Assembly (NCBI GenBank): GCA_009693045.1 | Contig: SHXZ01000014.1 | Location: 1 to 35,981 of the forward strand | Reading direction: 5' to 3' | Length of the DNA: 35,981 bases | From: Dehalococcoidia bacterium | GTDB taxonomy: Bacteria; Chloroflexota; Dehalococcoidia; Lucifugimonadales; SHYT01 | In this document: in pieces, positions 1-7,237 of the stretch | How positions within the stretch are numbered: position 1 is the first letter of the stretch | Layout of the letters: every line of letters starts with the position of its first letter | The notes under the pieces: generated by a model | What the model was told of the DNA's origin: nothing | Databases searched by the model: none | What the model saw: only the letters and a program-made list of their open reading frames with translations | Translations under genes and position numbers: made by a program

Positions 1-513
1 GTCCCGAAAGCGGGCGATCAGGTCTTCCTTGTGCAAGCCGCGATACGGCGCCTCCACAGCGACACTGTGCCCCAGCCCCGTGCTCAGAACGCGCGCCAGG
101 TCCGCGAAGAACTCCGGCGTGGCGTCCGGAAACGGGTTGCCGCCCAGCGAACCTATGGCGATGCGCGAAACGTCGTTGACGCTGCACCACACCGCCGCGA
201 GCGAGATCAGCAGAATGTTGCGCCCAGGCAGGAACACCTTGATGTCCGGCGCGTCGGCGTCAGGCACTCCGCGGCCCGTCAGGCTCCAGTGGTCCCCGTA
301 CATCTCCCTCACCGGCACGGACAGCGTCACCAGTGGCTTGACGCGGTCGTTGCCCTGCGCCTCCAGGAACGCCCGCAACGCCCGCTGCTCCTGCAACTCC
401 CACGCCAGCCCCTGGCGGACGTACACCGGAAACACGACGCTGCGCTGCGACAGGTCGGCCAGCAAAACTGCGCTATCCAGCCCGCCGCTGGCAAGCACCG
501 CCACGCTGTCCAC
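1..513 (-). CDS. queC: 7-cyano-7-deazaguanine synthase QueC (3' part cut by window edge)
   Basis: QueC converts 7-carboxy-7-deazaguanine to preQ0 with ammonia and ATP, the step after QueE on the way to queuosine. Reading the minus strand from a GTG at 513 gives 171 open codons to the window edge. The ATP-binding PP-loop SGGLDSAVLL lies at residues 9-18, and the family segment LPGRNILLISLAAVW followed by IGSLGGNPFPDATPEFF is seen near residues 88-122. The zinc-binding cysteine cluster expected at the C-terminus lies beyond the window, so it cannot be checked. The GTG is one base downstream of the queD stop, with GAGGAG just before it, so the two are probably translated together. No ATG opens this frame, which is why simple ATG-based calling misses it. 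An ExsB-like relative with another substrate is possible but the operon supports QueC. Confidence 0.85.
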   Translation of the reverse strand, partial: MDSVAVLASGGLDSAVLLADLSQRSVVFPVYVRQGLAWELQEQRALRAFLEAQGNDRVKPLVTLSVPVREMYGDHWSLTGRGVPDADAPDIKVFLPGRNILLISLAAVWCSVNDVSRIAIGSLGGNPFPDATPEFFADLARVLSTGLGHSVAVEAPYRGLHKEDLIARFRD

Positions 514-514
514 G

Positions 515-925
515 CTACTCCTCGCGGTAAACGGCGTAGCTGCTGGGCGTCTCCCACAGCCGCACCTCGGAAATCCTGAGGCCCTGCTGTCGCACCGCCT
601 TGAAAATAACCTTGGAGATGTTCTCCGCCGTGGGATTCTCGTCCATCAGGAAGAGCGGCTCGCCCATGTCCGTCAGCATCGCCACCACAGGATCGCGGCG
701 GCATAAAAGCATCCGATGGTCCAGGTTCTCGTCCACCCACCCCTTCACCACGTCGCGCAGGTCGCCAAAGTCAACCACCATCCCCTGCCCGTCCAACGCG
801 TCCGACTCCACCGTCACCTCCAGCAGCCCGTTGTGGCCGTGCAGGTAGCGGCACTTCCCCTTGTGCTCCAGCAGCCGGTGCCCATAGGAGAAATCAATCT
901 GCTTGGTGATCTGATGCCGCGCCAC
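515..925 (-). CDS. queD: 6-carboxy-5,6,7,8-tetrahydropterin synthase QueD / PTPS family
   Basis: QueD makes 6-carboxytetrahydropterin from dihydroneopterin triphosphate, the first committed step of 7-deazaguanine synthesis. The 136-residue product has the family layout: zinc ligands His16, His29 and His31, with catalytic Cys25 in the QueD-type pattern CRYLHGH, and PTAENIS near the C-terminal third. I chose the GTG at 925 because an AGGAGG at 932-937 sits six bases upstream; the longer open frame to 1009 runs into the upstream gene. The gene lies between an SDR (10-base gap) and queC (1-base gap), so queuosine or preQ0 synthesis is the best reading. A biopterin-type PTPS role is less likely because of the CxxxHGH spacing and the queC partner. 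Confidence 0.9.
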   Translation of the reverse strand: MARHQITKQIDFSYGHRLLEHKGKCRYLHGHNGLLEVTVESDALDGQGMVVDFGDLRDVVKGWVDENLDHRMLLCRRDPVVAMLTDMGEPLFLMDENPTAENISKVIFKAVRQQGLRISEVRLWETPSSYAVYREE

Positions 926-935
926 GCCCGTCCTC

Positions 936-1709
936 CTATTCCCCCGCGCCGGGGCCGGCCAGGTGCCTGCCCGCGTCAATGCGGACCGTCTCGCCGGTGA
1001 TGGTCTCACTCTTCAGCAGCGTCACGATGACCTCAGCGATCTCGTCGGACGACGACTCGCGGCCCAGCGGGGTCTGCCGCTTCACCAGCCGCGCCCACGC
1101 CTCCGGTGCCACGTCGGGCGGGCGCATCGTCGGCCCGGGCGCGACCGCGTTCACCAGAATGCCGTGGGGCGCAAGCTCCATCGCAAACGCGCGCGTCATA
1201 AAGTCCACCGCCGCCTTCGCCGTCAGGTAGGGCAGGTATCCGCGATACGGCGTCTCGCGTGCCGCCCAGTCGCTGAACAGCACGATGTGGCCGCGCGTCG
1301 GGCCGGGGTTCCGCCGCATCTGGCGCGACGCCGCGAGAGCGAGCAGGTAGCTGCCCCTGGCCGTTCCCATCGCCCGGTCCCACGACGCCCCGTCCAGCTC
1401 TTCGTACGGCGTGCGCGGGAAGTCCGACGCCAGGTTCACCAGGAACGAGAGCCCACCGAGCGCGTCCGCAGCCTCGCCGACCATCCGCTGCGCGTCCGCC
1501 TCCACGCTCACGTCGCCCTGCACGACCACAGCCTTGGGGGACGATTGCGCCACAGACTCCCGCAGGCTTTCCGCCTCGGCCCGCGAACTGCGGTACGCGA
1601 TGGCGAGCGCCACGCCCTCGCGGGCCAGCCGCTGCGCCACCACCGCGCCGATGCGCCGCGTACCCACCAGCAGCGCTCCTCTGCCGTTCAGCTTGAGCAA
1701 CCCCACCAC
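936..1709 (-). CDS. SDR-family oxidoreductase, pteridine-reductase-like
   Basis: This is an NAD(P)-dependent short-chain dehydrogenase of about 257 residues. Near the N-terminus GTRRIG matches the nucleotide loop with the Arg typical of pteridine reductases (TGxxxRIG), but the usual Thr-Gly is Val-Gly and the loop is about one residue short. LVNLASDF stands where NNAS-type motifs are found, the active-site pair is Tyr-x-x-x-Lys in PYLTAK, and VNAVAPGPT follows as usual. The start is uncertain: GTG codons at 1709 and 1706 and a TTG at 1700 are all possible, and the frame is open further upstream to 1862. The gene heads a unit with queD and queC, which suggests a pterin substrate (for example dihydromonapterin or another dihydropterin). 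That substrate is inferred from context only. Confidence 0.8.
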   Translation of the reverse strand: MVGLLKLNGRGALLVGTRRIGAVVAQRLAREGVALAIAYRSSRAEAESLRESVAQSSPKAVVVQGDVSVEADAQRMVGEAADALGGLSFLVNLASDFPRTPYEELDGASWDRAMGTARGSYLLALAASRQMRRNPGPTRGHIVLFSDWAARETPYRGYLPYLTAKAAVDFMTRAFAMELAPHGILVNAVAPGPTMRPPDVAPEAWARLVKRQTPLGRESSSDEIAEVIVTLLKSETITGETVRIDAGRHLAGPGAGE

Positions 1710-1817
1710 CTGGACGTGGAATCGTTGCGCCCGCGTTATGACAATCAGGCGCGCCCCACGCACGCCTCTGCCATGCGCTCCGCAGCCCTCGCGGTGCGCC
1801 CCCGTCGCGATGCGCTC

Positions 1818-1823
1818 ATTGTA
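1818..1823 (-). promoter_or_regulatory. Extended -10 promoter for the SDR-queD-queC operon
   Basis: On the minus strand TGCTACAAT is an extended -10 box with a TACAAT hexamer. It is about 110 bases before the chosen SDR start, leaving an untranslated or mis-started leader. No clear -35 box was seen. Confidence 0.4.
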
Positions 1824-1890
1824 GCACGCGAATCTCGCCACGCCCCTCGCCCACCACACCACAACCCACGGTCATTCCGAGCGCACCTCT

Positions 1891-2008
1891 GTCATTCCGA
1901 GCGGAGCGAGGAATCTCCCCAGCTATGCGGGCCGCAACCTAAGCAGCGGACGTTCCTCAGTGCGGAGTTTACCCTGAGCGAAGCGAATGGGCTCCCTCAG
2001 AATGGCGC
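1891..2008. repeat. Family A intergenic repeat (CATTCCGAG...GAGGAATCTCC), inverted pair
   Basis: The left end reads GTCATTCCGAGCGGAGCGAG and continues as GAATCTCC. The right end, on the other strand, starts GCCATTCTGAGGGAG, so related ends face inward about 118 bp apart as in a MITE-like element. A partial extra copy of the left end precedes it at 1871-1886. Related copies are at 2095, 2291, 8584 and 14735. Together with the following copies this fills the gene-free stretch from 1863 to about 2400, where I see no gene. Confidence 0.6.
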
Positions 2009-2094
2009 CAGTTGCGTCTGACAAGAAGCTGGCAAAAATGAAAAGACCACCAGCTCAGAAGCCGTCGCCCACCCGACGAGCGCACGCCGCCCCT

Positions 2095-2150
2095 GCCATT
2101 CTGAGGGAGTCCCGACCGCAGTCGGAGCGACCGAGGAATCTCCCTCGCTC
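2095..2150. repeat. Family A repeat, single copy
   Basis: Reads GCCATTCTGAGGGAGTCCC and then CGAGGAATCTCC, matching the ends of the family A repeats at 1891 and 14735. It is intergenic. Confidence 0.55.
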
Positions 2151-2290
2151 CCTCCAAAATCACCCCCCTTAGCGCGAGTCCCCACCACCCGCTCAGAAGC
2201 CCCACCCCTCGCGCCGCCGCGCCATCCCTGCTAGCATGGCCTGACCATCATCGCGTCCTAAGCACATTCCCCCTCTCCACAACGCGCGTT

Positions 2291-2320
2291 TGTCATTCCG
2301 AGCGCAACGAGGACTCTCCC
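2291..2320. repeat. Family A repeat, short copy
   Basis: TGTCATTCCGAGCGCAACGA is followed by GGACTCTCCC, the family A left end with one change (GGAATC to GGACTC). No partner end is obvious nearby. Confidence 0.5.
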
Positions 2321-2406
2321 CGGTTCCCGCGCGAATCACCCCCATTGGCGCGAGTCTCCACCACCCGCTTAGAAACCCCGCCCCTCGCGCCATTTCCACC
2401 CATCTG

Positions 2407-2528
2407 CTAGTGTAGTGTCTGCTATATGGCTTTACATTAGGTTGGATCGGCAGCGTGGCCGTCCAGGCACGGAAACTGGACTACGGTCGTTTCCGATGTG
2501 TAATGGTATTTGACGGACACTACACTAG
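2407..2528. mobile_element. 122-bp non-coding element with perfect 13-bp terminal inverted repeats (MITE-like)
   Basis: The sequence begins CTAGTGTAGTGTC and ends with its exact reverse complement GACACTACACTAG. The interior has no credible gene. The outermost CTAG contains the TA dinucleotide used as target by IS630/Tc1-type elements, so a non-autonomous derivative of such an element is the likely explanation, although no transposase is in the window. Its interior does not resemble the family D repeats, but their ends also carry TAGTGT-like sequence. Confidence 0.65.
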
Positions 2529-2562
2529 TATGGCCCGTTAGCACACCCCTCGTCCGGCATTT

Positions 2563-2586
2563 CCCCCTTCCCTTTAGGGAAGGGGG
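2563..2586. repeat. Family B palindrome, 10-bp perfect stem
   Basis: CCCCCTTCCC and GGGAAGGGGG flank a TTTA loop. It ends 25 bases before the methyltransferase start codon and a near copy is just after that gene at 3516-3540, so the gene is bracketed by the same repeat. There is no T-run, so it is not a clear terminator. Confidence 0.6.
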
Positions 2587-2611
2587 CCAGGGGGTAAGGT
2601 AAAGGAGCGCC

Positions 2612-3388
2612 ATGACGACGCCGCAGCAAGGCTCCCAGTGGTACGTGGACTTCTTCAAGAAGGACTACCTGGACATCTACGCCAACGCGCCCAACCGCTC
2701 TTTCACCGAGGCGCGCGCCGCCGGCGAAACCGCGTTCGTGGAGCGCGCTCTAGGCCTCAAGCCCGGCGCCGAGGTGCTGGACCTGTGCTGCGGCCAGGGC
2801 CGCCACGCCGTCCTGCTCGCCAAGCGCGGCCTCCGCGTCACCGGTCTGGACCTCAGCCCGGAGCTGCTGGCCCTCGCCCGCCAGGCCGCCGCCTCCGAGC
2901 GCGTCCAGCTTGAGCTGGTCCGCAGCGACATGCGCGAGATCCCGTTCCCGGACCGCTTCGACGCCATCATCAACATGTTCACCGCCTTCGGCTACCTGGA
3001 GTCCGAGGACGAGGACAAGAAGGTGCTGGCCGCCGTGCACAAGGCGCTCAAGCCCGGCGGACGCCTGCTCATGGACATGCTCAACCGCGAGTGGGTCGTC
3101 TCCAACTACATCCAGAACGACTGGCACCGCGGCGGCGACGGCACACTCTACCTGGAGCGCCGCGACCTGGACCTCGTGACGAGCCGCAACCACGTCACCT
3201 TCACCATCGTCCCGCCAAACGGCCCGCGACGCCAGGGCGGCCACGTCATCCGCCTCTACACCCTCACCGAGATGATCAACCTCCTCCACGACGCGGGTCT
3301 GACGCTGACCGCGACCTACGGCGCCTTTGACGGCGAGCCCTACTCCGTCTTCACCCGCCGCATGATCCTGGTGGCGGCGAAAGTGTAA
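2612..3388 (+). CDS. Class I SAM-dependent methyltransferase
   Basis: The 258-residue protein has a Rossmann-type methyltransferase domain: motif I VLDLCCGQGRHA near residues 54-65, the acidic post-I residue in VTGLDLSPE, a motif II-like SDMREIPF, and LKPGGRLLMDML (motif III region) near 150. The substrate cannot be read from the sequence. The C-terminal part ends in a short barrel-like stretch with YSVFTRRM, common in the Methyltransf_25/UbiE-like group. AAAGGAG lies seven bases before the ATG. It stands alone on the plus strand between repeat-rich spacers, with no pathway partner nearby. Confidence 0.85.
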   Translation: MTTPQQGSQWYVDFFKKDYLDIYANAPNRSFTEARAAGETAFVERALGLKPGAEVLDLCCGQGRHAVLLAKRGLRVTGLDLSPELLALARQAAASERVQLELVRSDMREIPFPDRFDAIINMFTAFGYLESEDEDKKVLAAVHKALKPGGRLLMDMLNREWVVSNYIQNDWHRGGDGTLYLERRDLDLVTSRNHVTFTIVPPNGPRRQGGHVIRLYTLTEMINLLHDAGLTLTATYGAFDGEPYSVFTRRMILVAAKV

Positions 3389-3473
3389 GTGCAGTTGCCT
3401 ACGATGGAGCCACCATTGCCCAGCCGCAGTTCCCCTTCCCGTGTCGAGAACGGCGCCAGGGCGTTAGAGCCTG

Positions 3474-3495
3474 CCCTTGAGCGGAGCGAAGGGTC
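3474..3495. repeat. Family C repeat (CCCTTGAGCGGAGCGAAGGG)
   Basis: An imperfect palindrome of about 22 bp with CCCTTGAGC/GCGAAGGG arms. Near-identical copies are at 7165-7186 and 13378-13398, the last one nested inside another repeat. It lies in the 230-base repeat-rich spacer (3389-3619) between the methyltransferase and the ABC-F gene. Confidence 0.55.
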
Positions 3496-3515
3496 CGCGG
3501 GCACGGGGTGTGTTT

Positions 3516-3540
3516 CCCCCTTCCCCTTTAGGGAAGGGGG
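3516..3540. repeat. Family B palindrome, second copy
   Basis: CCCCCTTCCCC, TTTA and GGGAAGGGGG, identical to the copy at 2563 apart from one extra C and followed by a similar GGGGGTTAGG tail. Confidence 0.6.
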
Positions 3541-3619
3541 CGAGGGGGTTAGGTCCGCGGAGAAGGCGGTGGGGTAGATACCTTCCGCCGGACAAACGCT
3601 CCCTGACCCGCGCCTGGCC

Positions 3620-5236
3620 CTACTTCTTCCGCCGTTTGGACTGCTGCTTCACCGGTGCGGCCGGCGTTACGATGCGCGTGTTCACGCACGCGCCGCCGCG
3701 CACCTCGTACACGTGCGTTGCGACGGTATCCAGTATCGCCTGGTCATGCGAGGCGCACACAATCGTGCCGTCGTAGCTCTGGAGCGCCTTCACCAGGCTC
3801 TCCCGCGTGGCGCGGTCCAGGTGGTTCGTGGGCTCGTCCAGCAGCAGGACGTTGGTCGGCTGGATCAGGAACTTCGCCAACGCCACCCGGCTGCGCTCTC
3901 CACCGGAGAGCACGGAAACAGGCTTGAAAACGTCGTCGCCCCTGAAAAGGAACTTGCCCAGAACGTTGCGCACCTGCCCTGCGGTAGCGGCACCCGCCGC
4001 CGATTGCACCTCTTCCAGCACCGTGCGCTCCGGCCTCAGTGCCTCGTCCTGGTGCTGGTCGTAGTAGCCGAACCGGGCGTGCTCCGCCCAGTCGACGGCG
4101 CCTTCCGACGGGCGCACCTGCTTTGCGGCGATACGGAGCAACGTGCTCTTGCCACTGCCGTTTGGGCCGACCAGCACGATCTTCTGTCCGCGCTCCACCG
4201 TCAGGTTCACGTCCAGCAGCACAATCTCGTCGTCGTACGCGTGGCTGACGGACGCGAGGGTAACAACCTTTTGCTCCACGCGCCCAAGCGACGTAATCGT
4301 GAACCTGGCCGTACCTTCATCCTTGGGACGCTCTATGCGCACCACCTTGGCGAGCTGCTTCTCGCGGCTCTGGACCAGGGACGCCTTGGTGCCGGCCCGG
4401 AAGCGGTTGATGAAGGCTTCCTGCTTGGCGATCTGGCGCTCTTGGCGGCTCGCCGCCTGCTCCTGCAGCAGACGCCGCTTCTCTTTCTGCTGGACGTACT
4501 TGGTGTAGTTGCCCGTGTACGAGACCACGCCGGAGTCGCTGACCTCCAGCACCCGCTTCACCACCCTGTCCAGGAAGGCGGCGTCGTGCGTGACCAATAC
4601 CAGGGTGCCCTCGTAGTCAATCAGCTCGCGCGCCAGGTAGCTGCGCGCGCTGGCGTCCAAATGGTTGGTCGGCTCGTCCAGCAGCATGTGGTTGGGATGG
4701 AGCACCAGCACCTTGGCAAGCGAGATGCGCATCCGCCAGCCGCCGCTGAAATCACCGCAGCGCTTGGTGCGGTCGGTTGGCTTAAAGCCGAGCCCTCTGA
4801 GCACGCGGTCGACCCGTGCCGCGATGGTGTGGCCGTCCAACAAGTCGTACCGCTCATACAGCTCCGTCTGCTGGGCGACCAACGCGGCGGCATTGATTGC
4901 GGGATCGCCTGCCGGGTCGGCAAGCAAGCGTTCCAGCTCTTGTAACCGCAGTTCGATGCCGCGCGCCTCCGGGAAGGCTGTCCACACCTCTTCCTCGAGG
5001 GCGTGCTCCGGGTCGAAGCCCGACTCCTGTTTCAGGTAGCCGAGCGAGCCGTTGCGATGCCCCGCCGATCCGGACGTCGGCGAATCCTCGCCCGCTAGCA
5101 GGCGCAGCAGCGTGGTTTTTCCCGCACCGTTACTTCCCACGAGCGCCACGCGCTCGCCGGCGGCGATGTTGAAAGTAACGCCCTCAAAGAGGTCTCGCGT
5201 GCCGAACGACTTTGTGACGCGATCAGCAAAAAGCAT
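3620..5236 (-). CDS. ABC-F family ATPase (duplicated ATP-binding cassette, no membrane domain)
   Basis: ABC-F proteins are soluble twin-cassette ATPases that act on the ribosome in translation control or antibiotic protection. This 538-residue protein has a first P-loop GSNGAGKTT near residue 35, first signature FSGGWRMRISLAK, first Walker B LLDEPTNHLD, then the charged linker rich in Lys, Arg and Gln (about residues 245-290). The second P-loop is GPNGSGKST, the second signature LSGGERSRVALAK, and the second Walker B again LLLDEPTNHLD. A short basic tail QQSKRRKK ends it. The layout is closest to Uup/YdiF-type members; which subgroup, and whether it gives resistance, cannot be decided here. 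The ATG at 5236 is preceded by a perfect TATAAT only eight bases away, so the mRNA is probably leaderless. It is monocistronic. Confidence 0.92.
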   Translation of the reverse strand: MLFADRVTKSFGTRDLFEGVTFNIAAGERVALVGSNGAGKTTLLRLLAGEDSPTSGSAGHRNGSLGYLKQESGFDPEHALEEEVWTAFPEARGIELRLQELERLLADPAGDPAINAAALVAQQTELYERYDLLDGHTIAARVDRVLRGLGFKPTDRTKRCGDFSGGWRMRISLAKVLVLHPNHMLLDEPTNHLDASARSYLARELIDYEGTLVLVTHDAAFLDRVVKRVLEVSDSGVVSYTGNYTKYVQQKEKRRLLQEQAASRQERQIAKQEAFINRFRAGTKASLVQSREKQLAKVVRIERPKDEGTARFTITSLGRVEQKVVTLASVSHAYDDEIVLLDVNLTVERGQKIVLVGPNGSGKSTLLRIAAKQVRPSEGAVDWAEHARFGYYDQHQDEALRPERTVLEEVQSAAGAATAGQVRNVLGKFLFRGDDVFKPVSVLSGGERSRVALAKFLIQPTNVLLLDEPTNHLDRATRESLVKALQSYDGTIVCASHDQAILDTVATHVYEVRGGACVNTRIVTPAAPVKQQSKRRKK

Positions 5237-5244
5237 ACGTAACC

Positions 5245-5250
5245 ATTATA
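5245..5250 (-). promoter_or_regulatory. -10 box TATAAT directly before the ABC-F start codon
   Basis: A perfect TATAAT lies eight bases upstream of the ATG at 5236, so transcription should begin at or within about two bases of the start codon. No good -35 hexamer is visible 17 bases upstream. The remaining stretch 5251-5654 holds no gene, RNA or repeat that I can recognise; its short open frames lack family features. Confidence 0.6.
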
Positions 5251-5654
5251 GAGCACACGCCCTCGGCGATGACCTGCCTCACGGCCGTCGGTCCTCCTGC
5301 GCTCCGGTGGATGAACCACCCAAGAGGCCCTTTATCACGGCGTGCGGGCGGGTCGGCTCCACGTGGATGCAGGCGGACGGCGGCGACCAATTCCTCCCCC
5401 GTGCAAACGGAGGTTACTGCATGCCATGAGCCAAGTTGAAGGACCAGGCAGCGACGTTCCACTGAACAAACATCTCGCAAACGAAATCGGGCCAACATTG
5501 GACAAGCAATTTGGAGGCGCGGAGATACGGTCGCACGGAATGGCTGCCATACCTGTGCCGAAACGCGGAATCAATTGCAGCCGAAGGCGGGGAATGAAAA
5601 ATACCGCGGTCGGCATGAGCGCCAGCGTCTCAGGACGCCTGGCCTGCGTTTGCC

Positions 5655-6926
5655 TCAGACGCGCCCCTTCCGCAATTGCGGCACCGCCAACGTGATCGCG
5701 CTGACCAGCAGCAGGACTGACACCGCCGCGATCCCCGCCGCCAACTGCGCCCCCAGCGCCCGTGTCATCGCGCCAAGCAGCAGAATACCGGGCGGCATGG
5801 CGCCGATCGCCAGGCCAACCATCCCCAGCGCCCGGCCGCGCATCTCGTCAGAGGCGGTCGTCAGCACGATAGTGCTCTGGAGAATGCCGAAGAGCGCCTG
5901 GCCCACGCTCAGCCCAACGAGCAGCCCGATGGATAGCCCGTACCACTCGGAGGCGGCAAATGCCAACAGCCCGCCGCCCGCGATAAAACACCCCACGATG
6001 AACGCAATGCCGGGCCGCCGCAAGTCGGGAAGGAACGCCAGGCCAACGGCGCCGATCATCGCGCCGAAGCCTGAAGCCGCCCCCATGAGCCCCAGCAGCC
6101 CCGGCCCGACGTGCAGCACGTCCCGGGCAAAGACCGGAAGTAGCTGGTTGAACGGGAAGAAGAGCAGGTTCATGGCGACGGTGATACCAAGGACGCCCAA
6201 GATAACTCGTTCCTTCGTCGCGTAACGGAGTCCTTCACCCAGGTCTCGAAGGACGCCCTGGCTACGTCCCCGGACGAAGGACGGCGCCCTGATCAGCGCA
6301 AAGGGAACGAGTGATAGCAGGAACACTCCGGCAACGGCAGGATATGCCAGCTTCGCGCCGCCTACCTCCAGCAGCAGTCCCCCCAATGCCGGCCCCGCGA
6401 TGCGGCTCAGGTTGAAGCCCACGTTCTCCAACGCCATCGCGTTCACCACGCCCTGGGCGCCCGCCAGGTCGCGGATGAGCGCGCGGTGCGCCGGGAAGTC
6501 CAGAGCCCACCCCAGGCCCAGCGCCAGCATCGCCACCGTTATTACCGGCAGCGTCGCCGCGTCCAGCACAATGAAGGCCGCGAGCGCCGCCGTGGCCAGC
6601 GCGCTTACACCGGCGGCGATCACCAGAAGGAGCTTGCGTGAGACGCGGTCCGCAAAGAGGCCGCTAAGTGGCCCGAGCACTACCATGGGCGCCATGCGGT
6701 AAAACCCCACAAGGGCCAACATGAACGCCGAGCCCGTCATCTCCAGCACCAGCCATCCCATGACGGTAGTCTCCATCCACCGCGCCATCTGGAACAGGGA
6801 GCCGCCTGCCCACACAAGACGGTAGCCGGGGATGGCGAAGGAACGGAGCGGACCCCCGGCCCGTGACCGGCCAAGGGCCGGCGCCGCCTGCGGATGTTCA
6901 ACCGGGCTGCTGTCGTCGGCCACCAT
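5655..6926 (-). CDS. MFS transporter, MFS_3 / EntS-like exporter group
   Basis: This is an inner-membrane major facilitator protein of about 423 residues with roughly 12 hydrophobic segments. After a polar N-terminal tail of about 35 residues comes FAIPGYRLVWAGGSLFQMARWM, split here only for description, which resembles the start of MFS_3 (transmembrane secretion effector) proteins; GLFADRVSRK is the loop 2-3 signature and MALENVGFNLSRIAGPALGG is a typical helix 5 region. The start is the ATG at 6926, or the GTG right after it at 6923, which has better spacing (five bases) from AAGGAGG. The ATG overlaps the stop of the upstream small membrane protein as TGATG, so they are translationally coupled. 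Substrate unknown; siderophore, drug or metabolite export are all possible. Confidence 0.85.
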   Translation of the reverse strand: MVADDSSPVEHPQAAPALGRSRAGGPLRSFAIPGYRLVWAGGSLFQMARWMETTVMGWLVLEMTGSAFMLALVGFYRMAPMVVLGPLSGLFADRVSRKLLLVIAAGVSALATAALAAFIVLDAATLPVITVAMLALGLGWALDFPAHRALIRDLAGAQGVVNAMALENVGFNLSRIAGPALGGLLLEVGGAKLAYPAVAGVFLLSLVPFALIRAPSFVRGRSQGVLRDLGEGLRYATKERVILGVLGITVAMNLLFFPFNQLLPVFARDVLHVGPGLLGLMGAASGFGAMIGAVGLAFLPDLRRPGIAFIVGCFIAGGGLLAFAASEWYGLSIGLLVGLSVGQALFGILQSTIVLTTASDEMRGRALGMVGLAIGAMPPGILLLGAMTRALGAQLAAGIAAVSVLLLVSAITLAVPQLRKGRV

Positions 6927-7129
6927 CACCTCCTTGCTCCGCGCGTCATTCGGCGCTGGCGCCAGAACACCACCAGAATGCCGACCGGGATGGCGACGAT
7001 GACCGCGCCCGTCGCGGCCACCCACACGCCCGGCCCCCATCCCAGCAGGCTGTCAAAGACGTGCCTGATCCACTCCAGCAGGACGGGGTCCGTCCCGTCG
7101 GGGTGGTGCGCGAGGGGGAACGGTTGCAT
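6926..7129 (-). CDS. Small single-pass membrane protein upstream of and coupled to the MFS gene
   Basis: I do not recognise a named family. The 67-residue product begins MQPFPLAHHPDG, has a soluble N-terminal half with a conserved-looking DPVLLEWIRHVFDSLLGW stretch, then one strong membrane segment (AATGAVIVAIPVGILVVFW, about residues 40-58) and a basic tail RQRRMTRGARR that should face the cytoplasm. The stop codon overlaps the MFS start as TGATG and the Shine-Dalgarno for the MFS gene is its last codons. This coupling argues that it is a real gene, perhaps an accessory subunit of the transporter. The frame is open upstream to a GTG at 7159, so the start may be earlier. Confidence 0.6.
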   Translation of the reverse strand: MQPFPLAHHPDGTDPVLLEWIRHVFDSLLGWGPGVWVAATGAVIVAIPVGILVVFWRQRRMTRGARR

Positions 7130-7164
7130 GAAACTCTCCACACTTTTCCCCCTCTCCACGCTTG

Positions 7165-7186
7165 CCCTCGAGCGGAGCGAAGGGTC
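7165..7186. repeat. Family C repeat, second copy
   Basis: CCCTCGAGCGGAGCGAAGGG, one base different from the copy at 3474. It lies in the spacer between the small membrane protein and the second MFS gene. Confidence 0.5.
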
Positions 7187-7237
7187 AAGTGGAGGAGGGG
7201 AGGGCGATAATGCGGGCGCAGCCTCGCGCTGCCCGCG

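Noticed and set aside
963-2021. 352-codon plus-strand frame across the SDR
   Set aside because: Antisense shadow; Arg/His-rich, no motif, and the SDR-queD pair on the minus strand is well supported.
2563-2586. Rho-independent terminator before the methyltransferase
   Set aside because: The 10-bp stem has no T-run on either side, and near copies elsewhere show it is a dispersed repeat.
5426-5695. Plus-strand small ORF beginning MSQVEGPGSD
   Set aside because: It overlaps the end of the MFS gene on the other strand, lacks a ribosome-binding site and has no recognisable features.
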